This document shows, in pieces, positions 1 to 12,059 of a DNA stretch of 64,000 bases. The notes below the pieces were generated by a model. That model was not told the DNA's origin and did not search any database. It saw only the letters and a program-made list of their open reading frames with translations. Each line of letters opens with the position of its first letter. Position 1 is the first letter of the stretch. The stretch is from Sialis fuliginosa (taxonomy: Eukaryota; Arthropoda; Insecta; Megaloptera; Sialidae), in contig OY540812.1 of the NCBI GenBank assembly GCA_961205875.1, forward strand, positions 28,467,098 to 28,531,097, given 5' to 3'. The position numbers and the translations under genes were made by a program.

Positions 1-1229
1 GATCATTCGTGCAGCAAAGAAATACGATTTAATAAATGGTATCACCGTACATAACGTGTAGTACTAAGCCTGTAAGAGTTAAGTCATATTTCTCCAACTT
101 AAGTTAAAATTCAAAATAATTAAATATTATCGATATTTATAAAAAATATTAAAACCGTTTCGAAAATCAAAAAAACAATTCAATCTACAGACCACCTACA
201 ATAAAACATGGAATATTATATCATAAAAGATCTTTATTGCATTAAAACAAGCAAAGAAAAATAAACCAATTCCCCAAACATTTATAAAAAAAACGCACAT
301 CCAAAAATATACTAGCATGATAAAATAAAATATTTGTTTTATTAACAATAAAATGTGAAACATTTGTATAATGTACAAAGTACGCGAAATTTACGGGTCA
401 GAAGTTCTATAATCACGTTACCTGAAAATACTCAAAGCGTTATTAGATTTGAGGTGAAGTTAATACAAAATCATTTTGCTGAAAATATCCGAACACATAA
501 AAAATTTCCACACCTTACCTACCTTCCATTTCGTATAACTCGATTTTTCGTTTTTTACGACAACAGACGGAAAAACACAGGGAGTAAAATTTCAAACAGG
601 TTTATAGATTTTCCCTCCACTGATAAATCTCAAGATAATTTTTCTCGTATTGTCGTACGGAATGTATTTCTTTGATATCGCTGAAATAATTCTATGACCC
701 ATGGTTACGTTTTTTATGGATAGTGCCTACCCCATTCAAACATATAGTTATTATTTTTATGAAATATAATATACGCTGAAGATATCAACGATGTGAATTT
801 ATTTTTTTATTTTCCATTTTATGAGAAAATGTTCATAAAATATGATATAACGGCACATTTTATTATTACATTTGGGGAGGGTTACGCGTGTAAAAAAATC
901 TATAAATATGTTTATGCGTTTCCTGGATTAATATAAGTGCAGTCATTATGGGGATATATATTATTACATTATTAACAAGAAGCTATAATATTTATTGCGT
1001 TTATATCTCTACGTGGTGGTCAAGTGGAATACTGGAAATAAAGAATTTCTATTAGACACAATAAAATATATGTATAACTAACTTATACATCAATATTTTT
1101 CTAGAAAAAATAGGGCGATATTCAATATATCTATTTTTTTTATTTTGGTCTCAATCAATTATACATAAAAATTAGAAAATGAAACATTGAAATGGTATGA
1201 TAAGGATAAATGAAAAAAGATGGATCAAA
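1..1229. other. AT-rich noncoding DNA, no gene seen
   Basis: No recognisable coding exon, RNA gene or terminal-inverted-repeat element was found. Short open frames (for example 355-675 on the plus strand) translate to low-complexity AT-driven protein with no motif. At about 1235-1415 the plus strand reads weakly like the basic C-terminal tail of a LINE reverse transcriptase, but this is too degenerate to call. Confidence 0.6.
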
Positions 1230-1429
1230 TTAATTATGAACTAGTCACATAGGTAGAGGAAGACAAAAAAGAGGTCAAATGGAAAACATCAGTCCAGAGC
1301 ATAATGGCAGAGAAATAAGATTTTAAAAATTGACAGTAATGGAGGTTGAGGACGGCAAACATTTAATGAGAAAAAAGCCAAGAGAGAATGAGTCTTTGGG
1401 CTGGGCGTTGATGAGGATTACAATATTGC

Positions 1430-1641
1430 ATTCTAAACAAACATTTTTAGTGGATTGTCTTCATATTTTAAAAAATATACAGTTTGTTCTTGGTTATTTT
1501 TACAACTTTGCTTATAAAACATCCTGTAGATGACCGAATAGACTGTTACATCTAGCAGGACTCGATCCCCCACTGTCATTCCGAAATAAATAAAAAATTC
1601 GTTCATTACACCTCTTGTTACATCTATCCTGGGACACACTG
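1430..1641 (+). mobile_element. Right half of a long-TIR DNA element
   Basis: This stretch matches the right half of the long-TIR element at 33696-34663 and ends in the same terminus (gttacatctatcctgggaca, then cactg). It runs without interruption across the point where the 34-kb copy carries another MITE, so it shows the uninterrupted sequence (ttgcttataaaacatcctg). The left half is missing. The minus-strand frame over it (1433-1639) is a by-product of the repeat. Confidence 0.7.
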
Positions 1642-2039
1642 TATATTAAAATATAATAAAATAAATAGCAACTCCATTCTTCTATTAATATTACCAGTAA
1701 ATACATTAACATTTTATTTGTTTTGGCAACATATACATACAAACAATGCAGTTAGTATTATTTTGGCTGCAGACATAATCTCGAACGTATTGTACTGACA
1801 TGTTCACGTCCATGATTAACATGTTACATATTATGACTTGACTGAAGGAAAATAACTAAATTGCGGTAATTATCGTGACATTATTTTCGACGTACGAGAT
1901 GACAAGATTATGTTATGTTGTTTGTGTGGTGTGATATAGAGACACTAATAAACATTCTAGTAGATATTAATAGAACAAAAAATAATATTTTTTTCTTTGA
2001 ACCTTTTTTCTGAAAAATCACATGACATATTCGCATATT

Positions 2040-2170
2040 CGGTAAAGGGCTGTGCACGAGACGAGAGTAAGGTAAATTTTGTCTCAATCTCGTCGAAAAT
2101 CTCATCTCAACTCATCTTATATAAAAGTAAACCTATCTCATTTCGATCTCTTCTCGTGCACGGGACCGAG
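2040..2170. repeat. GAGACGAGA-type repeat fragment
   Basis: The sequence gtgcacgagacgagag followed by repeated tctcgtc/gatctc words matches about ten other places in the window (20.56, 24.5, 25.0, 26.0, 33.2, 36.0, 41.8-42.4, 48.9, 51.1 and 53.0 kb). The best preserved ends of the family read TAGAGCTG.../...CAGCTCTA, which suggests a non-autonomous hAT-like element. This copy is degenerate. Confidence 0.6.
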
Positions 2171-2242
2171 AGAAGTCTTAGTCCCATGTTATTTTTTTTA
2201 AATATTTTTTCCAGTTTTTCTGCATGTAATAAACAATAATGT

Positions 2243-3055
2243 GATCCTATAAAGGTTTTGTTTTTACTTCCATGTTCCGAAGGAAATGGAAGTATTTGTA
2301 ATACCGTCGAAAAATCGTGTCCGAGATAATGACAGATTCTGATTGTACTAACTTCAAAACGTAAAGAAAAGTTAATTTCCGCATGACGGCTGTGCGTGTG
2401 CCTGCGTGTGCCCGGATGTAGAATTTTCTTTCGTTCACGATAACTACTGTAAAAATGCACCGATCTAAATTATTTTTGGGAAAAAAGTTTGACTCAGTGA
2501 GTACTCCAGACCTATTGATTTTGGTGATAATCGGATTAGGGGTTTTGGAAATATTTGAAATTTTGTAACTTTTATCGTCTAAAAAGTGAACGTTACGAGT
2601 ATTATCTCACTAATTTTGATAATACTTGGTACATTTATAGTTAAATTGAACCTAAGGGACATTTATTATTTGTACGTGCCTAAACAGCCATTGAAGGGGT
2701 GAAAAACACCATCAAAATTTGAATTTTAAATACTAATTAATACGTTATTAATTCATGTTGCATTGGAAACAAATGCAACTAAATTCAAATTGTCAAATTA
2801 GTTGTTCTACGAATGTGTATTATGTTTTTGACATTAGGACATTAGAAACCTAATATTTATATACAAATGGCAATAACAGCTGTAACCGTCGTAAATATAT
2901 ATGTTTTTTATGTATTACAAAATTTATATATATATAAATAAAATATTTTTAAAAAAAATTTATATTTAAAAATTATTTAAAAAGATAGAAAGAACACGGA
3001 AGTCATGTATGGTTCTCCATACGAATATTTCATTTTAAGATACGGAATCCTAAAA
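2243..3055. repeat. Dispersed repeat ending in tacggaaccctaa-type sequence
   Basis: One end reads gtgatcctataaagg and the other atacggaatcctaa, the two ends of a family seen again at 60095-60688. The stretch 2785-3030 is nearly identical to 60290-60545. Inside, about 2560-2760 matches, in reverse, the retroelement tail at 49.5 kb (cccttcaatggctgtttagg), so this copy is a mosaic. The long minus-strand frame at 2107-2460 has no motif and lies across repeat sequence. Confidence 0.6.
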
Positions 3056-3059
3056 GTAC

Positions 3060-5140
3060 TGAAAAGCATTTATACAAGCAGTTAATTATATCTAAAATAA
3101 GATGCAATGAAGTTAAAATAAATGTAACTTTTTTTCATGAATTTAATCCATTCCGCGTTTGTAAAATGCAAGATAAATGAAAGCTTGTCCTAAAACATCA
3201 TTTACATAATCGCTTTTTGTCGAAACTTTCAAACAAACAGTGTTTTAAGCTCAACTATATGATTTTGATAAATGATATCATCTTCATACAACATTTATAA
3301 ATTGTAATAGAAAACGCACACTGAAAATTATATCGAAATTTAACTGAAGTTTTAACATAAAAAAACTACTTATTATGCAAGTGCATGCTTGTTAATTTTT
3401 CCATGCATCATTTTTCATAGTATTTTATTTCTTAACTTGAACATCTATCTACAAAGTTCTAAATTTAGTTTAGTTAGTCTTTATTTTATAAAACAAAAAA
3501 AATCGCACGGACAACATTTTTCTTGTTATCGTCCAATATTCGTTGATTTTGACGTCCAATTACACGGAAAATATAAAATTTACTAAAAAAATAATTGATT
3601 GCGTATTATTAAAAATTTTATGACGAATCTATTCCTTCCAATTTTTTTAATTTAAACTTTTGCATATCAAATAGGAGCAATCAAGAGGTCCTGCGGTAGT
3701 TTTTCTAGCAAAAAAATAATAAAAAACATGTTTGTAGCCTATAAATATTTATAATTTTAGTGTTTAGTCATATTTATAACATAAGTACACATAAAACTTG
3801 AAACAGGGTGCATTTTATAATTAAATAAATTTTTTTTCGATTTTTTAATTTTTGACGTACTTATTGTTAAATGCGGGTCAATTTAACACACATTAAATAA
3901 CTTTGCAAAAACTGGTGTAGATTTTGAACACAAAATTGGACAATAATGGTAATTTTTCATAAATAGCTATGTGTGTAGTTCTACTATGTGATTAAAATTG
4001 ATTAAAATGATTTTTTAATATATCCGAATGCTATTCTTAAATTTTTGTTCTGTAATTTTTTCACTTAGAAATAGTCATATGCAAATAGTCAATTGTCATA
4101 GAGTGCGTTATACCGTATGTGAATGTATACCCATACTTTCTTCGCGCTCTACCACAAAAACGGTTGTTTTAAAACAAAAATGGAGAGAACCTTTTTTCTT
4201 AAGAATTTAATAATACACCATTTATATAATAACCCCTATTAACCTCCGAGCCATAAGAAGCGAGATATTCGTGAATAACCTTTTTTCGTGACAATAGACC
4301 TTCAATATCTCGCAACGCCGGCACGATATCCTTGGGGACAGTTTACAAGTTATTTATAACACTGTAACGAAGACGTATACAAAAATTCAGCTAACTGCTA
4401 TTTTTTCCCAGATTGGGTGCATTAATATCTAAAATTACTGGACTATTATATTTACAATATTTATATACCTGATATTATAAAAAAAATTCTCACGACCAAA
4501 ATCTAACCGAATTCTTTTTACAGGGTGTCGATTGTAAAGCCACTATCCTTTCTAATAATGTACATCAATCGCCACTGCTTATAGACTGTAAATTTAAGCC
4601 GGTTTCATATCGTACACGTACTCAAAACCAAAACTAAGAAAATTTTACTTTTAGTTATTAAAAAAACTGCTCAATTTTACGTATTCAAATATTTTAATCT
4701 TATCTGACATTATTATTAAAAAAAACACATTTTGCTTTCATAATATTCCATAATGCATCTAATTAATTTTTAAATGAATAATACGAGCTAGAAATAGGTC
4801 AGGAGTTGGGGTAGAGTTAGGTTAGCCCCTAAAGCTAACATTAGTTTAAACCCATCATAAATCATTATGTTACTGTAAGACAAATTACAGTTTATCCCTG
4901 AAAAACAGAGATTATATAATGACCGCTTATCTCAGAACTAAAGGCTGAATATTTCTCGGATACTTGAACTATAGAAAGTAGAAACACATTTTATTAAATC
5001 TGTGACGTATATAAGTTAAGAACGAATGAATAATGATTTTAATCTTCTGTAATCTTTGTAATGATTCTTTTTCGGTCGTTTGGTGTACGGAAAATAATGT
5101 ATATTCTACTTCGCTTTAACCACCTAGTTTTCTAAAATGT
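3060..5140. other. AT-rich noncoding DNA, no gene seen
   Basis: I see no exon with protein-like composition and no clear element ends. There are several runs of A or T, and short sequences shared with other noncoding parts of the window. Confidence 0.5.
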
Positions 5141-5145
5141 ATTTC

Positions 5146-5280
5146 TTATACCGTGTTTACACCAAGAAGACAAAACAGCAACATTATTTTTTTTTTTTTT
5201 TGTAAAATGGCTATGCGTACATTTTTAAATAAGAATTGATTTAAAAACACCCTGTTGATGTTTTGTCTTTTTATAATAAT
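5146..5280. repeat. Degenerate foldback MITE (Harbinger-like)
   Basis: The left arm (taccgtgtttacaccaagaa, then gacaaaacagcaaca) and a shortened right arm (tgttgatgttttgtctt) match the complete 143-bp foldback at 32628-32770. The left end follows TTA, as in the complete copy. The right end is truncated. Confidence 0.6.
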
Positions 5281-5299
5281 ATTTTTTAAGCAGTGGGAA

Positions 5300-5640
5300 A
5301 TCATAAAATGTCTGCCATGGGAGCCACGGGACTTTCTTATACGTAATACTGAGAGTGACAGTGTACGTGTCTCTAATTGTATTAAAACATATTTCTGGAT
5401 GGGATTTAATTTATAAATAATAATATTCTAATCACTAAACCGGAAACGGATATTTACTCTTGTCAATTTTTGAATTTTCGAATTATTTTTGAAACGGTGT
5501 AAATAAGAAAAAAATGTTTTAGATGAAAAATGTCGAGTATATTACTATCTATAATTTTTGTGTCATTCGTTTTTTCTATCATTTATGCTTTAGCCAGAAA
5601 TATTGTTTACATAATTAATTAGAATCACTGGATACCAATA
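5300..5640. repeat. CCATGGGAGCCACGG-type dispersed repeat
   Basis: The hallmark ccatgggagccacgggactt followed by tcttatacgtaatactgaga recurs at 8075, 19090, 29290 and, inverted, near 29670. The following AT-rich stretch (aacggatatttactcttgtc) is also shared. The family tail elsewhere carries accatgatgtctgtcggtct-type sequence. The element class is not identifiable by eye; no coding frame is present. Confidence 0.6.
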
Positions 5641-6352
5641 TTTTTTATTATGGTATATATTTTATGGAAAAAACAAACAGCTTTTGTCTTAATTTTTAAC
5701 TCGCAAACCGTCAACTGTAGAGGAAAAGTGCAATAAAACAAAAAAAGGTATGTTTTAATCTGATATAACTAGCAAAATTTTTTCAGGATATTTTTTTAAC
5801 AATTTACAAAAGATAAAATATCCTGAAATAATTTTCCTAGTTTAATCAGGCCAAAATAAACATTTTTTTATATTTTGCACATTTCCTATAAAGTTAACAG
5901 TTTCCTAATAAAAAATTAATAAAATCTAAAATTAATTATTTTGTTAAATGTGAATGAAAAATGAAGTCATACTAAAAATTATTTAAAACAAAAGATGCTT
6001 GTTTATTTTCCATAAAATACGATACCGTATTCAAAAATACAGGTTTCCATTTGAAAAAAAAATGATGATCTTATTTGACCCTGAAGACGTCCACCAAATC
6101 AAAAATTAATAACGTCATTTTGGTTCTCCTTCAAAACCAAACAACTTTTATTTGAAATATTTTTTTATTTAATTGATAGAAAAAAATGTATATTGTATAC
6201 TACAAATTTATTTATTAGTATTGATTAGGATACCTTCACCTAAAACTATTATAAAACAATCGATGTTTATTTTATCTTTTATATTTATCTTCACTTTTAT
6301 TTACCATTGAATAATTTCAAAGATACTAATTGCACTAATTACAATCTAACTT

Positions 6353-6354
6353 AC
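6353..6354 (-). promoter_or_regulatory. Splice donor after the KH exon
   Basis: On the minus strand the exon ends CACAAG and is followed by GTAAGTTAG, a full consensus 5' splice site. It marks where homology to STAR proteins stops; the frame runs only two codons into the intron before a stop. Confidence 0.85.
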
Positions 6355-6572
6355 CTTGTGTCTGTCCTTCATAGACCCACGCCCCAGCACCGCCATTTTA
6401 CACATGGTGTCTTCCTGCAGACGCTTGAGCGAGTTTCCTTTGGGCCCCAGCAGTTTCCCAACAAAGTTAAACTTGGGGTGATCTCGGACAGGTACAACCA
6501 CTCTCACAGCAACTTTAATCGGTTTGTCTCGCGTTATGTCTACCATTTTGCGTTGATCACTGTTTTTGTTTC
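6355..6572 (-). CDS. qkr58E-like: Internal exon: KH domain of a STAR-family RNA-binding protein (qkr58E/KHDRBS-like)
   Basis: STAR proteins bind RNA through a Qua1-KH-Qua2 region and regulate splicing and RNA stability, mainly in the nucleus. This exon encodes about 72 residues. They include a VRVVVPVRDHPKFNFVGKLL stretch, the GxxG loop as GPKG, then NSLKRLQEDTMCKMAVLGRG and SMKDR. These match the KH region of insect qkr58E-type and vertebrate KHDRBS proteins as I know them. On the minus strand the exon follows an acceptor (tttgcag, AG at 6574-6573) and is followed by a perfect donor (aag|gtaagt at 6354). The first two bases complete a split codon and the last codon is complete. The methionine at 6546 is internal and probably not the start. 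The preceding Qua1 exon and the following exon (EEELR... in relatives) were not found, so the flanking introns are at least several kilobases long. Confidence 0.93.
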
Positions 6573-6574
6573 CT
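6573..6574 (-). promoter_or_regulatory. Splice acceptor before the KH exon
   Basis: On the minus strand tgattttcttattttttcat is followed by ttgcag and then GAAACAAAAAC. The tract is T-rich and ends in CAG, a good 3' splice site. It places the exon start at 6572. Confidence 0.8.
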
Positions 6575-6725
6575 GCAAATGAAAAAATAAGAAAATCAAT
6601 GTATGGTATTTTAATAACGTGGATAAGACGATATTTTTTATATGCACTAATAATAAAATTAAATCATATTTTATTAAACTAATGTTAGTCCAGTCAGAAA
6701 ATTTCGTATATACTTATAGAGGTGG

Positions 6726-7204
6726 CGCTAGCAAAATGACGGAGTACATTTTTTTCAAGAAATTGGTAGATTCAGATGTATATAATATGACGATAACTTC
6801 CCCTCCCCTCTTCGAAAAAGGGGTGCATACATTTCTGGTAGTCTAAAATAATTTATTTGGAAATAGCACTGGAAATGTCAGTTTAAGGATAAAATAGGTG
6901 TTTTTTTTTTAAAGAAAATAGTGTTTTTAAAAATTATATACCATCATTTAGCGACGTCGAGTTTGGAAACTACACCTAAAATGTAGAGTTTCGTTCAACC
7001 GCAGTATTTAATACCTATTGAATTTCAAATTGAAATGTTAAGTTATAATAGAGAAAAGAATGCCCTAAATAATGAATTGTATCTAATGTCGATATCGCAA
7101 AAAATGCATCCCTTTCGAAGGGGAGAAAAAGTTATCGTCGTGTTCTTTACATCAGAATCTACCAATTTCTTGAAAAAAAACGTACTCCGTCATTTTTTCT
7201 AGCG
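6726..7204. mobile_element. Palindromic MITE, 479 bp
   Basis: The ends are inverted copies: cgctagcaaaatgacggagt on the left and the reverse complement of cgctagaaaaaatgacggag on the right. Similarity continues inward for roughly 120 bp on each side (ttcaagaaattggtagattc, gacgataactt). The centre is unrelated AT-rich sequence. There is no transposase. It lies in the intron just upstream of the KH exon. No clear target duplication was seen. Confidence 0.8.
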
Positions 7205-8064
7205 TATATGAAAACAGTTTTGAATTCCACTTTCACATATTTTATTCTTACTTGTCCAGTTTATATCGGAAAAAATATTTAAAATATGTCTCAATTTTAA
7301 ATAATTTTTGTACGACTTCAATTTTTCCAAATTTTGGAATTTCAAAAATTTATTTTATTATAAAATCGGTGCATATTTCTCGGAGTTATACCCGAACCTA
7401 CATAAAAATATATACCTATAGAATATTGTCGAATTAAGAAACTTATTTTTAATAAAAATAATACTACAAAGATAAAACAGATAATTCCGAACACCCTGTA
7501 TATATGAGTTTGTTTTGTATCAATTTCCAGTACAAAGTAATTTGTTGTTTTCTCAGCAGTTTACGTAACAGTCCCTTTAACTGCCAGCACTTGGGTCAAA
7601 TTAAACCATTCTCATTACAGTGAAAAGCAGAACCGTTAGACTCGCCACACGATTTATAGCTCTTAACCACACCTTCACGGCCTGTTATAAAAACAAATGT
7701 ATACAACTGATTAAATTTTAACAGTTTATTTTAGATAAAAGTACTTTCTTAAAGGTATTCAAGTTAAGTTATCTTCAACATTACATAAATGGTATACATA
7801 CATTTATTTATTTAAGTAAAGGCATTTAGAAAGCTTTTTAGGAAAAGGTTAGGAATCAGAATAATCGCTCAATAATTTATATAGAAAATTTTCTCAACTT
7901 TAAATTTAATGTGAGCAATATGCGAAGTTACAAATGTGAATATTATGTTATTCTAACATTTATTGATGAAATTAATCGTGTGTAATATCATTTGATGTTC
8001 TATAATAATTTAAAAATTAATGAAAAGCTGGTATCGCTAGTAAAATTAAATATAATTGTAATAA
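7205..8064. other. AT-rich noncoding DNA, no gene seen
   Basis: No recognisable exon or complete element. A short gaacaccctgtatat at about 7489-7503 resembles a decayed mariner-type MITE end. Confidence 0.5.
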
Positions 8065-8480
8065 AAAAAAGCTGCCATGGGCGCCACGGAACTTTATCTA
8101 TACGCTGTATTTTGTGAGTGTATATTGTACACTGTACGTGTTTCTAATTTTATTTTTAAAAATCTTCTCTCTAACAAATAAAAGAATTTACAAGAGTTAT
8201 ATAAAAGTTTTGTGCCCCATTTATTTTCTTCAATCATTTATCTGTTTGCCAGAAATATTTTTAATTAACATAGAAACACGTACACTGTACTGAAACAACA
8301 CACAAAAATTCCGCAGCTTTTGTTCTAATTCGCACCTTTCCAAAAAAAATTCGTAATATTTAAAAATTGACAAGAATAAACGTCCATTTCCGGTTGAAAG
8401 ATCCGGTTCAAATATATATGGAGGTAAAATTTCACCCTTCTAGGATCTTGAGTTACACAGACCGACAAACATCATAGTCA
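8065..8480. repeat. CCATGGGAGCCACGG-type dispersed repeat
   Basis: Starts with gccatgggcgccacggaact and ends near gaccgacaaacatcatagtc. It shares both ends with the copies at 19080-19830 and 28.9-29.7 kb. It has no coding capacity. Confidence 0.6.
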
Positions 8481-8797
8481 GAATGGATTCAGAAAGATCA
8501 AAATGAATATTTCCATCATTGACGACATGGCCGTATAAAAAATAAAAATGTAATTACTATTTTGATCAACAACATCAAACAAATCTATATACATATATGT
8601 ATAATTAGAAAAAATTGTGATTGCTATACTGCCCTGACAGCATGCTCTAAATTAGACAATTTGAGTAATATTTAAAAAATCTTGGATTGACATTGTGATT
8701 TTTCGGGACTCCATTTAATTTAATTTGAACGTAACATAACATAATATTAAATTTTAATGTGTACATTCCAAAGATGCAGATAATACATATTATGTTA

Positions 8798-9227
8798 TCC
8801 ATACTAAAATTATAAATGCGAAAGTAACTATGTCTGTCTGTCTGTCTGTTTTTCACCTTTCACGGCTAAATAACCGAACTGAATTCGCAGAAAGATTAAT
8901 CTCGGGTTGCATAAAGCAAAATTGACCATAATTAGTTAATCCGTTGTTTTCAAACCATGATTAATGTTAATTCTAAAGTTAATCTCAATTTGTAAATGAA
9001 AAATTCACTAAATATCATAATTTTTTACCTTATAAGATATATCATAACCGTGATTGTTTTTTAGAATTGACGTAATAATGGTTTTAAAACAACTGATTAA
9101 CTAATTGTGTTTAATTTTGCTTTGTGTAACCCAAGGTAAGATTAAGATAGGCTACTTTGTATCCCGAAAAAAATATAAGATAAAAAAATACAAATTACAC
9201 GCGGACGAAGTCGCGGGTAACAGCTAG
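8798..9227 (+). mobile_element. Non-autonomous Helitron-like element, 430 bp
   Basis: The element begins TCCATACTAAAATTATAAAT after a host A, carries (GTCT)n 30 bp in, and ends in a GC-rich hairpin (acgcggacgaagtcgcggg) followed by taacagCTAG and a host T. A TC start, a hairpin about 10 bp before CTAG and insertion between A and T define Helitrons. The 3' end is the version I know as very common in Lepidoptera. No Rep/helicase is encoded. Confidence 0.85.
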
Positions 9228-9696
9228 TTAGTATCTAAATATAACACGAAATAGAAGCTCCACTTATTTATAATAAAGAATAAAACAGTTCGCGATTAAT
9301 TCTCACTTAAACAATCAGCAATTTACTGTAAGTTTAAAATATGCATCATTAAGAGAATGGTTACCACGTAAGATATATTTAATTCAAAGAAGTGTTTAGC
9401 GAAATGGTGATACACTCTCTACGTGGTCCATTATGTGTCTTTTTATTTAGATTTATGCCGCGCTATTAAAGAAAAGGTCGATTAAAACATCACGTTTTAA
9501 AGTTTTACCGTCAACGAGTGATGTTTATTTTATAAATTTTTATTTTGTTTTCGTTTTCTTGAGTGGTATTAAACTGATAATGTATATGTGAATCGTTTTG
9601 AGGTCTACTGAGAAATACAGTTTTTTTTTTTTTTGGGAAAATTAAAAAGATATCACGAGGAAACTCAAATTTTGTAAATATCTAAAATAAATAAAT

Positions 9697-10249
9697 AAGG
9701 TACTGGCACCAGTTATGATCACTATAAGAGCAAGATTTACTGTTTTTGTGATTAACGGACTTCTTTTTTGTAATTCTCATCAACTCAGTCATGTTACTAA
9801 TAAAACAACTCTTTATTTAATCAATTAAGTCCGCAAATATAGTTTGTTTTTTTAAATTATAGCCTTTTATTTTGTTTACGTTTTTTCTCTAGTAATGGAT
9901 AAAGTAAAGCCAGTAATGAACACGCAGTGATGGACACTTGCTAATGATTACAAAATGATAAGTACTACCACACAAAAGATATAAAAGAAAGAATCGTCAA
10001 ATATGAAACAATATAAAGCAGTTGCTATAATAATATAATAATTAATAAATAAATTATACTAATAATTTGTTAAAATGTTCACCATTTTGACACCTATTGG
10101 CCGATTTTAATCGAATCACACTGTAAGACAGTTAAATGTATATAGATTAATATACTGAAATTGTAATCAAATATCAACAAATATTTCAGTACATTTAATT
10201 ATAAAATAGCCATTACTGGGGTCATATCCAAGACTGGTGCCAGTACCTT
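9697..10249. mobile_element. MITE with perfect TIR aaggtactggcaccagt
   Basis: The 17-bp ends aaggtactggcaccagt / actggtgccagtacctt are perfect inverted copies. The related copy at 31508-32019 lies in the opposite orientation and shares internal sequence (gcaagatttactgtttttgt). No transposase frame. Target duplication not resolved in the AT-rich flanks (TAA on the left, TTA-like on the right). Superfamily unassigned. Confidence 0.85.
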
Positions 10250-10274
10250 ATATAAAATCAATTTTTAAATTGCG

Positions 10275-10440
10275 ATGTTAAAGTAGATTTCATTTTGACG
10301 ATATCTTTGCTCACAAATGTTGAATCATTTCAGGATTCTGAATGGAGCTTTTTATATATTTTTTAGTTATGTACAAAATTTGGAATTAAGTACTCGTGAT
10401 ATTTTTTTAATTTTCCAAAAAATTACATGAGTCGTTCAAT
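10275..10440. repeat. Dispersed repeat shared with 47.9-48.1 kb
   Basis: The words cattttgacgatatctttgc, gattctgaatggagctt and agttatgtacaaaatttg match 47930-48065 with small differences. It is noncoding and of unknown class. Confidence 0.55.
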
Positions 10441-11045
10441 ATGTCTCTTCTCATCTAACAGATCAGTCAAATTAGATAGATTTTTAACTTAAAATAGAAT
10501 AATCGAAACCCACCAAAATCGATAAGTATTTGTATTTTGTATTTTTTTCTCCAAATGACATACATTTACATAATTTATACGAATTTTAGAAAATAAAGTA
10601 CCTACATATGTCTAAAGTCAATTTGATATTGATCGCCTATAAATAATATGGGAAACAGGAAAAAATATCTTCAACAAAACGTAAAAACAATCTGAAAACT
10701 AGCTAAATGACTTTTAGACAATATAAATAACAGGCAAGCAATAAAAATGTTTTTGCTGTAACTCTCTGAAAGATACAAGATAATGCTGAAACTGAAATTG
10801 ACTAACGATATGTCTCATTTGACAACGACACGAAATCTCGACATTAATCTTTTAGTTAATTGATCTACAACCAGCGGTCTTAAATAAACAAACAAGCTAA
10901 CAGAAAACAGTAAAATAAATTTTCTTTTTATTAAATACATTCATACCCCGAGTAACGGCTCTTCAGTTTACGTTGCTTCTCAATTACGTTATGTTTACCA
11001 ATCCTGAAAGTTAAATCTACCGCTGGTTTTTAACATATATAAATA
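10441..11045. other. AT-rich noncoding DNA, no gene seen
   Basis: No exon, RNA gene or clear element ends. The sequence runs up to the 3' end of the Helitron that starts at 11046. Confidence 0.5.
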
Positions 11046-11344
11046 CTAGTGCATTGAACCCGGCGTTACCCGGGGATATAAATGTAATCTGTTATAAACC
11101 TATTATACATTGTTTTCACTTATCGCCAACTATTTACGCTGCGAACACAAAGATACCTCTACGACGATTGTTTTTTCCGACTTCATGAAATTTACACAAA
11201 ATATCCACAAATTATACATCTTTTCCCTTATGGAACATTCTTTCTATTAGTGAAAACCAGAATAAAATTCGTTCAGTAGTTACTGAGAAATCGTGCACAG
11301 ACAGACAGACGCGACGAGGGACTTTGTTTTATACTATGTATAGA
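11046..11344 (-). mobile_element. Non-autonomous Helitron-like element, 299 bp
   Basis: Read on the minus strand it starts A|TCTATACATAGTATAAAAC, carries gtctgtctgtctgtgcacga about 30 bp in, and ends with a hairpin (cccgggtaacgccggg) followed by ttcaatgcaCTAG|T. Both ends and the A|T site fit Helitrons. The 5' and 3' sequences differ from the 8.8-kb element, so this is a second family. Confidence 0.82.
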
Positions 11345-11399
11345 TGCTTCAATTAGCAGACATTTTCATTTATTAATTTAAATTTTTTTACAATTGATA

Positions 11400-11490
11400 C
11401 TTGTTTTTAGACCCGCTGTCATATCGGAGCACATTTTTGCGGAGCACACTGGTTTCAATACAGATGTATACATTATATCAGTGGTTCTTA
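11400..11490. repeat. Fragment of the hAT-like MITE family
   Basis: gagcacatttttgcggagca followed by cactggtttcaata matches 37684-37720 and, more loosely, 14300-14335, which belong to the family of the complete element at 51234-51632. Only this end is left. Confidence 0.5.
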
Positions 11491-12059
11491 AAATGCAATA
11501 GTTTGAGGACCCTTGTTTCGGAGAAAATCCTAGCTTAAGGAACGCTGCATTTTTCAATAACAATAGTATTTTCAACAAACAATTTGACGTATTTACCTAC
11601 ATAAATTATAATACATACATATATATATTTTTATATAATGGTAGTGAAATTTATGACCCCCCCATATATTTTATTTAATAAGAAATATTTGAGTTTATAG
11701 CTGAAGCTGTTAAAGTAAATATATTTTATTTAATTTACGAGAAATATTATTGCCTCATTAGAATGAGTTATAGGAATTTTTATGTATGTAACTTTTTATT
11801 GAGAACTATTTAACAAATTTTTATAACCATGTTTTGTTTTTGTACTAAATGTTTAACATTTTTATTAATTGTGTTTTTATCTTTTTAGAAATATAAGTCA
11901 TTTTTGTTTACTCGTTTTTTTTTGTAAAACAGCAAGTTTAGGGGTTTTAGGTGTTTTCAAGTTTCATTTTCTTCTAAATGAGATAAATATTAAATGTGAC
12001 AGTCAATTTTTCATAAAGTATGTAATTAAAAATACTTGTATCGCCTATGGTCGAAATTC

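Noticed and set aside
1235..1415. Basic reading (GRGRQKR) resembling a LINE reverse transcriptase tail
   Set aside because: Too short and degenerate; frame breaks follow at once.
2107..2460. 117-codon minus-strand open frame
   Set aside because: It spans the junction of two repeats (GAGACGAGA-type and tacggaaccctaa-type) and shows no domain.
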